A DNA stretch of 64,000 nucleotides from Phaeodactylum tricornutum CCAP 1055/1 (GCF_000150955.2 NC_011696.1:124001-188000), one strand, 5' to 3'; positions 30,850 to 41,859 are shown, numbered from the stretch's first letter. Notes: generated from the letters alone by a model not told the origin. Translations and numbers: made by a program.

Positions 30850-31332
30850 ATGGATCGATCGATCGATCGAAACCTCTTACAAATTGTCGTTGTCGTTGCA
30901 ATTGGACACCGGTGCGTCGCAGCGGAATCCAGCTCGTCCGTTGCATACAAATTCCCGGATTTGACGTATTCCTGCGGGTACCGTACTGGAACTGATTGTG
31001 CCTGGCGGTCGCTGCGTGACTACCTACATACATATCGCGACGAAATGACCTACTTTCATTTAACTAAAGCGGGAACGAGTTCAAAGCTACCATACAGTAA
31101 TCACTTTTGTAAACCTTTTTGGGAGTACGACCATTGCCTAAGCAAGTGGCTAAATTATATAGCAGTCTTCCCAAGCATGGCCTTCTATGTAGACTTCATA
31201 TTAGAGTCTGTCACGTGCCAGCAAAGTAGATCGGCATACGATGATTTTTGTGTTTCCAACACCAGACTTTGCCCTTCATCTCCGTTGAAAGACATGCCCT
31301 ACGTCATCACCACCAGTTTTGCTGTTATCTAA
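30850..31332 (+). CDS. Putative small secreted cysteine-containing protein
   Basis: 160 residues from the ATG at 30850. The first residues (MDRSIDR) are encoded by a GATC microsatellite, followed by a hydrophobic run NLLQIVVVVAIGHRCVAA that fits a signal peptide. The mature part has seven spaced Cys (SC, DC, FC, HC, TC, FC, LC) and many aromatic residues, compatible with a disulfide-bonded extracellular protein. I do not recognise a family. It begins 132 bp from the start of the 1,319-residue gene on the opposite strand, so the two would share a promoter. Confidence 0.4.
   Translation: MDRSIDRNLLQIVVVVAIGHRCVAAESSSSVAYKFPDLTYSCGYRTGTDCAWRSLRDYLHTYRDEMTYFHLTKAGTSSKLPYSNHFCKPFWEYDHCLSKWLNYIAVFPSMAFYVDFILESVTCQQSRSAYDDFCVSNTRLCPSSPLKDMPYVITTSFAVI
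30852..30870. repeat. (GATC)n microsatellite inside an ORF start
   Basis: Four tandem GATC units with partial flanks. The tract encodes the first residues of the 160-residue frame, so length changes would alter its N-terminus or frame. Confidence 0.8.
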
Positions 31333-31387
31333 GAATGACATTATGTAAGCTTACACTAGAGTTCATAGAATAGGAAATATGTTAACG

Positions 31388-32434
31388 TTAGTCTATCTTC
31401 TTCGCTACAGCCTGAGCCGAATGTACCAAACAGCCACTCACGAGGCCGACGGTAACAAAGACACCACCCACAATGCTCACCAGTGAACTCAAAAACACCA
31501 ATATGTTGTCACGACCACCGGTATGATAAACTGTCAACGGCGAGAAGTCATACTGGACAGCAAGGCCAGGCAACGAAGAGGCACCGGCTTGCGCCATGTG
31601 CTCCGGTTCTATCGTACTATCTACAACGGACGCTTGGTAGGTTTGTCGACTGGACGTCGGCAACCATGTGGACGTGTAGGTGGGTACGAGCTCGATCTTC
31701 ATCTCTTGCACCGCCATTGCGCCATACTTGTTACGGAAGATGTGACGTCGTTTCTCCAAGGGCTTCTCTATATTGAGTGGAAAGGAATCTCCGAAACGAA
31801 TATAGTGGATAAAGTGTGTGGAGTTGTAGCGGTCACCGAGCTCGTCATTGGATGAAGTGTGCTCGGATGTGGCACCCAGAACTTGCATCAACATTTGGCG
31901 ATTCAGAATACTGGCAGCTTGCTGCCACGTGCGCTTGTTGAGAGTAATCTCGAACTTTCCTGCGACCACAGGTACACGGATGTGTCCCTCGATGGTACAA
32001 CCCTGTCCCTTTTTGGTTTCAAACTTTGCTGTTGATAATTCGTGCTGGAATGGTGTTCGCATCGTGAGAGAGTGTTTGGGATGTAGCTTTTGGAATTCGC
32101 TTGTTGCCAGCGATGCTCCATCGTGATTGAAATCCAGCTGACTGCAATGTAAATAGGGGAAAGTTATCAGCATATCCAAAGGGAGTTTGGCTGCTCGTTC
32201 CAGAATCTTTGTTGTCAGGTAGTTGCTGGTGAGAGGAATGAGCGGAATTGATACGGATTTGGAAAGCAGAAGAGAGTCTTTCGGATTTCCAATAATGTAA
32301 TGAATAATCTGACCCACAAACAAAAAGGCTGACACCGTCGCAGCCACCAGTGTGATCATTCCACCAACGGCACTTTGTGATCGCAATTCGGGCCGCGTCT
32401 TGACGAACGCGTCAAGTTTCCGCAACCCAACCAT
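31388..32434 (-). CDS. ERGIC/ERV41-46-type COPII cargo receptor
   Basis: The conserved family start is the Met at 32434 (MVGLRKLDAFVKT), giving 348 residues. The frame is open to an ATG at 32653, but the extra 73 codons lack family character, and TTTTTTTCAG near 32451 plus CGCAG just before the ATG suggest a 5' untranslated intron. Membrane segment 1 is GGMITLVAATVSAFLFVGQI and segment 2 is VFLSSLVSIVGGVFVTVGLVSG. The lumenal part holds DMLITFPYLHCSQLDF, GCTIEGHIRVPVVAGKFEI and FIHYIRFGDSF. These define Erv46/ERGIC3-like proteins that cycle between ER and Golgi. The C-terminus is KKID, a canonical KKxx COPI retrieval signal. Confidence 0.88.
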   Translation of the reverse strand: MVGLRKLDAFVKTRPELRSQSAVGGMITLVAATVSAFLFVGQIIHYIIGNPKDSLLLSKSVSIPLIPLTSNYLTTKILERAAKLPLDMLITFPYLHCSQLDFNHDGASLATSEFQKLHPKHSLTMRTPFQHELSTAKFETKKGQGCTIEGHIRVPVVAGKFEITLNKRTWQQAASILNRQMLMQVLGATSEHTSSNDELGDRYNSTHFIHYIRFGDSFPLNIEKPLEKRRHIFRNKYGAMAVQEMKIELVPTYTSTWLPTSSRQTYQASVVDSTIEPEHMAQAGASSLPGLAVQYDFSPLTVYHTGGRDNILVFLSSLVSIVGGVFVTVGLVSGCLVHSAQAVAKKID

Positions 32435-33458
32435 AGCTGCGAAAAAGAATCTTTCAACGCTGAAAAAAAGCAATAACCGAGCACTGCCAACACCGATGTC
32501 AAGAGCAAGAATCAGCAATGGCGAAGTCTTTCTGGGGTCGATCGCTTCATCGGTTCGGTGTCTTACGGATGGCATCGTTCGATAGCGTAGGTTTGATGCC
32601 CAGGGTTGAACCCAAATTTTTCTTTTGTTCCGGAAACGAATACCGTACCCCATATTAAACCCTCATGATGATCTTACATTGGACAGAATTTTGGATTGTA
32701 CTCTAATTGTGGTACCCAAACAAAAGTATTTACTGTTAACTTTAAACCCTCATTATTCATTTTGAGGTCTTGCCCGTATGATATATTTTTTCATTTCTTT
32801 GTTGCCCAAATGCTAAAATTCTCCAACATCTACTATCAGGCCAGAAAGGATATTCAATGTGGCACAAAAGGGACTAAGCACTGACCTTGTAATTGGTCTC
32901 ACTATACTGATTTGGATTGGGTTTCTTCCCTTTGCTTAATCAGCCCTACATCTTCACCCCAGAACATTGCAGAAACTAATTTGATGTTACGTTGCCCAGA
33001 ACAGACAAGATGGCAGAGCCAAGGATGGAATATCACACAATGTTAAAGGTAATTTACTGTTAGCTGACACAAATCTAGACCATACCAAACTGTGACAGTT
33101 AGTGTTACCTTCCTTGCCACATCCTGCTTTGCGACACTACTCTATTGACATGACTTTTTTTCAGAAAGAAAAGGAGCAATTGCGAACCAGATGAAGAATG
33201 AAATAAAGAAACACCGCCAAATAACTTGAAAGTTAAGATGAAAAGGGACAAGGAATTTTCCTTGTTGAATGTAGGTGATATAGAAGCACTAGGTGGACAA
33301 ACTCTTTGCTATGTAACTGCAAGTTTTTCCTGTTGGCCAGGCCTACCGAAATCCAATCAAACCGCTTGATCAATGGCAATCATTTTGAAAGGCATAGAGG
33401 CAAGGACAAACAAAAATCAGTGCATCAAGTGCCTATGTTTTAAAAAAGTTTTAGAAGG
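32435..33458. other. AT-rich gene-poor interval
   Basis: 1,024 bp between the ERGIC-type start and the end of the C2-protein gene on the same strand. It includes the possible 5' leader of the ERGIC gene (to about 32653). The rest shows no conserved frame, no terminal repeats and no RNA gene that I can support. Confidence 0.45.
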
Positions 33459-36400
33459 CTAGAAGAAATTGATAACTTTCTCGGCCATCGCGGCAAATAC
33501 AGGGACACAAAACCAGCTAATCAAACCAGCCGCAACAATGAGCGATCCAATCTTGGCATAAGCACTAGTGGTCGACTCCAAACCTGAAGAGATATTACCA
33601 CCGGGCCGCTTTTTATCCACAAGACGTGGGTGTGCAGTTGCTTGGCCTATTGGAGCTTCTGTAAAACCTAGAGTTTCCGCCTAAAATCAAATGGATGTGT
33701 TAGTATCAGTTCCACTTTCATAAAAGACGAGACTTTATGTCAGACTCACCCTAGGAATCATGTCACCAACTAGATGTTGGCCGGGAAGGCGAGTTCGATG
33801 ATAGCCTGCTTCCTGCATCGCGAGTTCAGACAACGGTAGCGGCTTAGGGCGGTATGGAACGGCAGTGGAGGAGGGTAATGGAAGGTCACGGTAACGGTCT
33901 TCTTTTAGAATTGGAACCTTGGCAATGTACCTCCCAAACATGTACTTTTTCATAGCCTTAAGCTTTGTTGCGTTCTCTCTTTTAACCCGAGCCTTTGCAG
34001 CGGCGGCGGAGGTCTGAAGACGGCGCTTTTCTCGATCCAGTTTCTTCTTCTCCTGAATCTCCGCTTCGGTAGGTGGCTTTATCTTGCCAACATAGTAGAC
34101 ATCCACAAGCTTCATCCAAGGACCAAATGTGAACCAAACCAAAAATCGAGACGTCCATTTGATCAGAAAGAACCAAGGAATAAACACACAGATAATTGAC
34201 AGCAGAAGACATCCGGCAGAAACCCAGAATGCAATGTAGCATTCTTCCCAAAACAGAACGTAGCGAACATGTCGCAGATATCGACAAATCAGCGCAAGAT
34301 TTTGCTGGACGGGAAATAAAATAGGTTTAAAAGGGTCGAGGGATACTCCACCTGTTTTCGTACTAATGTCCACATCTGCTTCTCCAATTTCTTCCATTTC
34401 TCGCTCGTACTCTTCCTGCGCTTTGACAGACTCTTCGTACGCTCTTTCAGCTGCCTTCTCCGACTCTTCAATACGTTTTTGCTGGTCCTCGAGAAACTTT
34501 TTGGCTTCTTCGTATTGCTCGTATTGCTTGATGTTGTGAGGTGAAATAGGTGATTTTCCGACAAAAAGTATGTATATGAACTCACGAAAAGTTTTGCAAC
34601 GACTCCAGAGGTCTGGTAGGTTTTGGCGGTAGTCCATGATTGCTATAATTAACCAAGCAATACACCCAAAAAACAGCGAGGGGATCAATTGGGGCTGCTC
34701 TACCAACAAAACTGCAGCAATAAAAGCAGATAGAGAGTGAACAGGGAACTTGTACGTTTCGCCACGAATTTCAATTGGTAGCGTTCCACGCCACAAGATC
34801 AATACCATGAGTGCATCCTGTAGGTAATATAGGACATGCTGGATTGACAGTAGCTCTTCGATGTACCTGAAAAAGACAAAGATAGTTTATCAGAAAAAAT
34901 CACCCGACGATATGGTCGAACGACTTTACAGGACAAACTTACGAATTGATGTACTTCATATCATACTTCGTCATGTCATACTTTCCCGTGCATGTGTATC
35001 GCACTACTCGGAAATCTTTGCGCTTTTTCACGTTGACATACATGTCAGGCGGAGGCTCCAGGTTGCTTAGTAAGAGTTTTCGGTCGTCTTCAATTTCGAG
35101 ACGCAATCGTACCGTGATCGACCCCCGCCGCTTGCGATCTGCCATGCGGGCTGTCGTAAAGATGTTATACTTTAAAGTGTATAATGTGTCTTTGCGTAAG
35201 TTCGTCAAATCGACCGAAACACGTCCAACCAAGTCGTGATCGTCAGTTGGATTGATACCTTCGTCGAAGTCGAAAACTCCAAGAAAGAGTTGGCTGCTGC
35301 TATGCATGATGTGGAAAATGAACGCACGCTTAGTCCAGGGCATCCATCGAGGACTCAAACAGTCATCGATGATGTCTGTTGAAACTACAGAATCTTGGTA
35401 CACAATCGAGACGAAAGTGTCCGTTTTGTTGCGTCCGCCGGTATCAAGGTTTGGAAGGTCGTCGCATCCAATAATTTCGACAAATAGTCGCCCGAGTTTC
35501 CCACTGCCTGTATCAATCCATTCCTCTGATTCCTTCAAACTCTCCTTTTCCACCTGATCATGAGTCATCCATGTTGTTTGATCTTTGCGCTTCGGATGTG
35601 GACCAGGTCGAACTTTGTACTCCTTGACTTCCTCGTTGCCATCCTTGACCGTTCGACTTTGCCTGCGAAAGTAGGAGGCAATATTGCCAGAGCCTCCTTT
35701 CGTGTCTGTACTCTGTGCGGGTTCTTTGTGAAAGCGGTTTTGCAGGGCATTGCGTTTCTGCGAATCTGCGTAGTCTTTCAAGAAGTGGATGTCGTGTTCG
35801 GACGCCCGTCGACAGCGTATAGCCAGATGACCGTCAACTTCTCCAGTTTTCCCAGGAGGGGGCCCAAGTTTGAATTCCATACGGTCACCTTTTGAATCAA
35901 AAAGAACTCGGGGAGGAATTGTAATAGCCCCAAGCTTCTCGTTCTTTCCGACCTTGTCAAAGTCCATGACGAGGCAGAGCAGGCCTTCGCTGAGGAAGAG
36001 CTCCTTCGGATTTATTGTGAGTAGGAACAAAGATCCCGTCTTGAGTGTCCAAATAGGATCCAACCTGTCAGCAGAGAGACGAAGTGGTAAGCAAGAATCC
36101 TCGAAAACGTGTAGTGTTCCAGCGTTCGCAAAACGTACGTTTTGGAGATGTATTTGGTCCGGTGAACTTCTTTGCCGTTCAACATACAGATCACGAACGG
36201 GTCTGATTTGTCGAAGTCGCCAATCGGCAAATTCCAACCCGAAACAATCTCCATCAGCAAAGTGATTTCGCCCTGTGGCATGACGATATCGCCAAATTCC
36301 GCTTTGACCTTAGCTTCAGCCCGTTGTTCTTCGCCTTCCAGCTCCTTTTCCAAGACCTTGCAAAAATCTTCCGCAAGACTCACGCTGTCAAAAATAAGTT

Positions 36401-37082
36401 CTCGAGTCTGCTTGAGTTTTCCCAGCAGAATCGCGACAATAACAGCATCTTTGTAAGTATTTTTGACCTTTAACCCGCTGATTGGGAAACGATACTTGGC
36501 TCTCCACCCCTCAATACCCGTGTTTTCTTCATCCCGGGCCCCGTCCAGATACTCGGCCGGGACAACGGTAGAATCTTCGTCTCCATCATCTTCGTCATCC
36601 TCCGCGTCAATGGTAGCCAGAGACGCTTCAGGCTGACCAGAAGTGCGGTGGCGAGCGCGACGGCGAGCCGCACGGCGCCCTGCCTTGGTGGCTGGTTCCA
36701 ACACCCGGACGAAGCATTCGTCGTAGAACTTCGTTGGGGAGCGGTAGGTTCGGTGCACTTCTAAAGATATCTTGCGACGACGTCGCTTTTTGTTCAAAAG
36801 GCGAGGCATCAGAATTCCCTATGTGAAAGAACGAGTCAACAATGAGTAATCGAGAACGCCCCGCAAGCAAGAAGACGATGGATCTGAAAAAGATGTCGGT
36901 ACACCGATCGAGGGAGCACAGGGGTGCTCGACGTCGCCGATAGTTATTGTTATAGCACTTGCCGTAACCGAGTTTATCGGAGGTGGTGAGAAGATATCCC
37001 ACAATCTCGAAGAGATAAGTGTGCTTTTCTTGGTCGCAGGTCCACCTTGCACGATGGCACCGTTTGCATCAGAAGACACCAT
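33459..37082 (-). CDS. C2-domain multi-pass membrane protein, five exons
   Basis: Exons 37082-36963, 36818-36139, 36064-34943, 34866-33750 and 33680-33459 keep one frame of 3,261 nt, 1,086 residues. Introns 2-4 are GT-AG. Intron 1 would be GC-AG (TTACG|GCAAGT to CATAG|GGAATT), so exon 1 is the least certain part. Two C2 domains are visible: GEITLLMEIVSGWNLPIGDF with DKSDPFVICML and KTLDPIW (the last made by a splice), and GRLFVEIIGCDDLPNLDTGG with KTDTFVSIVY, LSPRWMPW and LFLGVFDFDEG. Membrane hairpins follow (FIAAVLLVEQPQLIPSLFFG, GCLLLSIICVFIPWFFLIK), with a coiled coil between (EESEKAAERAYEESVKAQEE). A last segment near the C-terminus (GSLIVAAGLISWFCVPVFAA) suggests a tail anchor. It shares layout with the 1,319-residue gene. 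Confidence 0.8.
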
Positions 37083-37324
37083 GGTCTTTTTTAGCGATCG
37101 AACACAGAAAGGAAACGCGAAAAAGCAGTAACTGTGAGTACGGGAGTATTTCACTCCCGTTCGACAAAATCGGTATTGGAGATCCAAGGAATCTGGAATG
37201 TCACGAAGTTTGGGTTAGGACAATGCCAAAACGAGTTTGACACGGAGTACAGGCACCTATCTACGCTAACTGAAAGTCGGCGAGTCGCAGCATTTTTGAT
37301 AGACACAAATGAACACTATCGACC

Positions 37325-38134
37325 ATGGCAACGGCATCGCCCAGAATTCGCAAGCGTCTTTTAGGCGTGAAAGCAACACCAGCATTGAACGAACTACTAG
37401 AGAAAGCAGTTTCGAAAGCTTCGGGGAGATCTCTCCCAACTGACGTTGCTCCAATTCCTGGTGATGCTGCCGTGTCGACGGTGGAGCAAGCCTGTATTGT
37501 ACTGCTCGCGAATCAGCAACCAAAAGCGGATCACGGCGATGAATCACTTTACATTCCGATATCATCGCTAAAGGCTATGGAGATTTTGATTCAGGAGGAT
37601 TCCAATCGGATCGATGCGGCGTTGTCTCAAACGAGCCTCGTATTTTCCCAACGATGTTCGCGAGACGATCTCTCCCCGTCACAGGTCCGGTTCCGCGAAC
37701 GCATTGAACGTCTCAAGCTCCGACAGGAAGAGTCCAAGTATACAAAGTTGACGTCCAATCTTGGTACCGCCACCATGGATGACGATATTACAACACGCTC
37801 CATGACGTACGCCGCTTCGATCGGGCTTAACATGATCATCGCCCCGCTCTCCTTTGGATGCTTCATGTTCTTTTTTGCGGGTGGTATCTTGGACTGGGTA
37901 TTTCCTCGGTCGGAAGCTACTTTGGCGAGGCAGCTGCATGGTGCGGTTGACGTTCGAAAGGTTATTGTGGGAGTCGTCTCGGGCGTCCTCATGCTGTTTA
38001 TCGAAATGATCCTCTTTGTCATACGGACAAACGAAATGGACAAGGCCATCCGGAAAAAGCAGAGGCGAAAGAAGGACTATCAACCGTTTGGAGTGTATTC
38101 GGCAAATTCTTCCAAAACCTTCAAAGGCGAGTAG
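37325..38134 (+). CDS. Vma12/TMEM199-like V-ATPase assembly factor
   Basis: 269 residues from the ATG at 37325 (gaccATGG). The Vma12 core is recognised: FRERIERLKLRQEESKYTKL, a short loop with DDDITTRSMTYAASIGLNMI, then two membrane spans, IIAPLSFGCFMFFFAGGILDWV and VIVGVVSGVLMLFIEMILFVI. It ends in a basic cytosolic tail (KAIRKKQRRKKDYQPFG). In yeast, Vma12 and Vma22 act in the ER to assemble the V-ATPase Vo sector. The N-terminal 120 residues are variable, as is usual. The gene starts 242 bp from the divergent C2-membrane gene and converges on POLE2, with 167 bp between stops. Confidence 0.72.
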   Translation: MATASPRIRKRLLGVKATPALNELLEKAVSKASGRSLPTDVAPIPGDAAVSTVEQACIVLLANQQPKADHGDESLYIPISSLKAMEILIQEDSNRIDAALSQTSLVFSQRCSRDDLSPSQVRFRERIERLKLRQEESKYTKLTSNLGTATMDDDITTRSMTYAASIGLNMIIAPLSFGCFMFFFAGGILDWVFPRSEATLARQLHGAVDVRKVIVGVVSGVLMLFIEMILFVIRTNEMDKAIRKKQRRKKDYQPFGVYSANSSKTFKGE

Positions 38135-38301
38135 TTCTACTAGTAGAAATAGTTGTAGCAGCCTAATAGATAACAAACCTTGTCACATTCATAACCTTTG
38201 AATGACATATACAGTGAAGCCTCTGAATCGGTGGGTCCGACGAACGCAAGCGTAGTCGTTTGGATACAACGACGGTACGAGACTGTCACGATGCTCGTTA
38301 C

Positions 38302-40062
38302 TCAGGCCTCGGCTGGAACGCTGTCGCCCACCCGACCAAATTCGACGACGCGGGGCGCGTCTTCCTCGTCTGCCACCATGGCTGTCTCGGGGCGTCCCGG
38401 CGTGTACACCGCGTACGACCCGTCATCCCAAGCGCCGGGATGAAGCACGTGGACTCCACCGTAAACTTCGTGAAAGGCGTCTTTTTGCGTGGCGGTGTCC
38501 CCGCCCAGTATCAGTGCCGTCGGTAAGGGATACAGGGAAAGAGCGTGATCCAAATTCCAAAAGATGGGAACACCCGCGACCGGTGTGACGTGACCTTGAT
38601 CCAGAATGGTCTTGAGCAAGCGACAATGTGGTTGGCGGCCATGTTGGTCGTCATCGTCCGATGCGGCGCGGTCGGTTCCGGGCAAACGTATCTGGTGATG
38701 CTGAAAGAGGTGGAGTAAGTCGTAACGAAAGACCACGATATCTTGGTCTCTCCACTGGATACGACAGGGATTGGAAGCCAGATGTACGTGTGCGATCTTA
38801 TCCAGGGCGTGCGTTTTCCGTAGCGCGGGCAGGGGTAGGACGTACCCAACCCCGTCGTGTGGACCCGGCACGAGACAAAAGTGCGCGTGGGCTCGCAGAT
38901 TCGCGAAGCATCCAATGAGGGTTGCCAATTCGTCGAGTAGCGGAGTGAGCTGGGAAGGGTGCGACTGAGGGGTGGACGAGAAATTTCCCATGAGAACAAA
39001 CAGGGGGAGTCGGTCGGGAGCATACTTGTCGTAGGTGGCGAACAAACTTTCGAGTTGCTGTAGCACGCGGGGTTGGTCCAAGTGCAGGTCCGACAGAACG
39101 ACCAACGAGGATTCTTTCGTCATGCTACCGACCGTGAGGACGGGTTTGCGAAAACTGGGATGAAAGACTTGTTGTCGAATGGTCTGTAAGGACGTTTCGC
39201 GAGACTCCAGGAGGGGATGACCCAAACGATGCACGCAGAATGTACCATCCCGGAACATACCCTCGACCAAGAGAATGCAATGCTCGGTCACAAAGAATCC
39301 GTCCACGGCGCTGGCGTCTTGAAAGGATATTTGGACCTGTCCCGTAGGATCTTCCAGGTACCACTGTCCTTCTTCAATCTGTAGTAGAATTCCCAGTATG
39401 AGCAGACTTTGGTTGTCATGCTTCCCGAGCAGCGATTCCACCGGAGTCAACTTGTGTTGAATACTTTGTTGGCGAGCGTGTAAATCTGCGGGTCGGAAGA
39501 GCTTGTGTCGTAGAATGCGTTGGTGCACCATGGCGTAGCGCTGGGCCAGCATGGAGATCTATGTCGCACGATAATGCACATGTGTGTTTGAGAGAGAGAG
39601 AGACATTGTAACGAGCGAGACAGTAGACTGGTGAGACAGTGCACTCGTAGTTGCTCTTTCCAACACCTATACCGGTCTCGAGTATCGACGCACCTTATCT
39701 TCTGCAGTACCAAACAAAGAGCGCGGCTTCTCGTCCACGGCAAAGTTTTTGCGCATGACTTCGAATACTAGTTTGGGTGATTGGAATGCGTTGACAATTT
39801 GCAAACCATCCCACGCATCCGTCGTCGTCATCGTCGTCGACGCGGATCGACCGGTATCCGCCGCTTCTCCCGCAATGTCGTCCCACAAGTCTCCCGTTAA
39901 AGTCTGTCCCGGTATTCGTTCGGCAACGACGTTGAGAAGATCTTCCAAAGATCCGTCCCGGGATGATCCCAGGTATGCTTCAACGCCAGCCAAAGCCGCG
40001 GGCTGGATCGTCCAGCCTCGGGCCTTGCAAGCTCGAACGATCTGTCGTCGTGTCGTCGTCAT
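38302..40062 (-). CDS. POLE2: DNA polymerase epsilon subunit B (DPB2/POLE2)
   Basis: Exons 40062-39694 and 39558-38302 join in phase 0 (GATAAG|GTGCGT to ACATAG|ATCTCC), giving 541 residues. The N-terminal helical domain is typical of POLE2. Exon 2 opens with ISMLAQRYAMVHQRILRHKL followed by FRP, a POLE2 signature. An OB fold follows (LILGILLQIEEGQWYLEDPT, VEGMFRDGTFCVHRLGHP), then the inactive calcineurin-like phosphoesterase domain (LVVLSDLHLDQPRVLQQL, PLFVLMGNFSS, CLVPGPHDGVG, HLASNPCRIQW). It is the second subunit of the leading-strand polymerase and contacts the CMG helicase. It is transcribed away from the cyclin gene, with 614 bp between. Confidence 0.93.
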
Positions 40063-40676
40063 TTTGGGTTATCGTTGGAAAGCGGTCCCTACCGTCGTAC
40101 CGTGTACGTACGCTTCGCTGTAGGCGAAACTTGACAGGGCTACAGGAATCAGTTGTTGGAACTGGACGGCACGGTACGGAAGGAAATTGGGTGTGGCGTT
40201 CGGGACGACCATGGTCGTCGAGGATCCCGGTGATTGTGTGTCCGTGCATACTTCGGACGCAAGGCGGGCGTGCGTGACCCAAAAGCGCGCCAACGGGTAG
40301 CCCCCTATCCAATTCAGTACCGGATTGTCGACCGGGTCTCGTTTGGAACCAATCCCAGAGTGCGCAATCCGTCAGACGCCGCGCGTCAATGAACGGATTT
40401 GGGTGCGCGGGAAATTCGATGGGTCCCGAGCCCTCCCAACCTCACACAAACGGTGTGTGGGTGTCGGCGGGAGATACTATATTCGTTCCCGAGGTTTTTC
40501 GTAGCATGTTGTCCGTACCGATCAACGTGGACGATTGATTGATTGATCCATCAAAAACTCGTGTCCCTCTCGTACTTTACTTCCTCGATTGCGCTTGCAT
40601 TCACACGCACCCTTTACCAACACATATTCACACAAAACACGTGTATTAACGTTACTCTTCTTCTCTTGTAGGCAGT
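40063..40676. promoter_or_regulatory. Divergent promoter region, POLE2 / cyclin
   Basis: 614 bp without a supported gene. It contains GCGGGAAA at 40407-40414, CCCACACACCG-like GC-rich segments, and GATTGATTGATTGATC at 40534-40549. TTCTCTTGTAG just before the cyclin ATG may be the end of a 5' leader intron. Confidence 0.45.
40407..40414 (-). promoter_or_regulatory. E2F consensus TTTCCCGC between POLE2 and cyclin
   Basis: GCGGGAAA on the plus strand is TTTCCCGC on the minus strand, a perfect match to the E2F/DP consensus TTTSSCGC. It lies 345 bp from the POLE2 start and 263 bp from the cyclin start. E2F sites commonly drive S-phase genes such as polymerase epsilon subunits. Binding in this organism is inferred. 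Confidence 0.4.
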
Positions 40677-41745
40677 ATGCCCGACGAAGACTATCTCGTC
40701 GATCACTTGCGGATCCTCTTCATCCACGAGTCCACGCCGTACCGCATCGCCCAATACCTCGAGGATGCCGTTCCACGACCTCGGCATCCGCATACAAGTA
40801 GTGTCACCAAGTTTTCCAAGGGAATGACGATCGAGCGGGACGCAAAGTGGGAATTCGGTTCCCAAGCTCGTAGTACCATGGTGAAATGGGCCATCCAACG
40901 TACGTATTTGTGTGTTTTGTCAAATGTGTGACACGTTCCTGTATCATTGCGGGATCCGACCGTGAGTGAATCCGTGTGGACGTTTCTGTTTGGGTGGACA
41001 AGTACTGACACCCTCCCTCGACTGTTCCTTTGCGGGTGGTGCAGTGGTGGATTACTTCGAACTTCCTCGCCAAGTTGCTGCCACCGCGGCGCATTTCTTG
41101 GATCGGTACCTTTCCTCCTGGTCCTGTTCCAAGAGTGACTTGCAGTTACTCATGATGAGTGCCCTTTACCTCGCCATCAAAACACACCAACGACACCCAC
41201 TTCTTTCGGTAGAGACCATGCTGCGAACGAGTCGGGGTCTCTTTAGTCGAGACCAACTCCTCCGCATGGAACGACACCTTTTGGACGCGCTCACCTGGCG
41301 CCTCCATCCGCCCCTACCCGAAAACGTCCTGGACATCTTCTTGCGGGTCCTCGTCCGCTGTTATCCGGTGGAACAGCACACCGCAATCAACGATCAGTGT
41401 CTATACTACTTGGATACCGCCCTCGTCGACGGATTCTTTGTCGGCCACGCGCCATCGGTCGTTGCCATGGCGGCCTTGTGCCAGGTACTGGAACTCTACA
41501 TTCGTAACGATACACACGAAGGCTATCCGCACCCCATGCACGAACTCATGCGTCGTACACATCTCATGATCCCCGCCGGACCGTGTCACGCCTGTCGAGA
41601 CCGCTTCGCAAGAATCATGGCGGCGGACGAAACCGTACCCGATGCGCTGCCCAAACCCGGTTCCCAGCCCGTGGCACGGGAGCGGATGCCTTCGCCCGTC
41701 AGTGTGCTGCATCCCTCCCTGGATCATGCCGGGAAAGAGGCGTAG
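40677..41745 (+). CDS. Cyclin, diatom-expanded type
   Basis: Exons 40677-40899 and 41045-41745 join in phase 1 (CCAAC|GTACGT to GTGCAG|TGGTG), giving 307 residues. The cyclin box starts near residue 60 (RSTMVKWAIQLVDYFELPRQ) and continues VAATAAHFLDRYLSSW, LLMMSALYLAIKTHQRHPLL and LLRMERHLLDALTWRLHPPL, with a second helical repeat to about 250. These are the hallmarks of a cell-cycle cyclin with a conserved helix 1 MVxW. It is not clearly A, B or D; diatoms have an enlarged set of such cyclins linked to cell-cycle control by nutrients and light, and I place it there by inference. No destruction box is obvious. Confidence 0.82.
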
Positions 41746-41829
41746 CCGCGACGCGAAAGCAGACGTTCATTGTTTTACTGTAGGTAGCCGTCTCGTGCCA
41801 GCAATTGACTTGCGGCACGGGAATGGCCA

Positions 41830-41859
41830 TTGTGTGTGTTTGTGTGTGTGTGTGTGTGT
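41830..41859. repeat. (TG)n microsatellite
   Basis: A dinucleotide tract of about 14 TG units with one interruption, in the short gap between the convergent cyclin and S28 peptidase genes. Confidence 0.9.

Noticed and set aside
32435-32653. N-terminal extension of the ERGIC-type protein from the ATG at 32653
   Set aside because: The added residues lack family character, and acceptor-like sequences sit just before the conserved MVGLRKLDAF start, so a 5' leader with an intron is more likely.
32435-33458. Possible transposon remnant in the AT-rich interval
   Set aside because: No terminal repeats, no target duplication and no transposase-like frame could be found; composition alone is not evidence.
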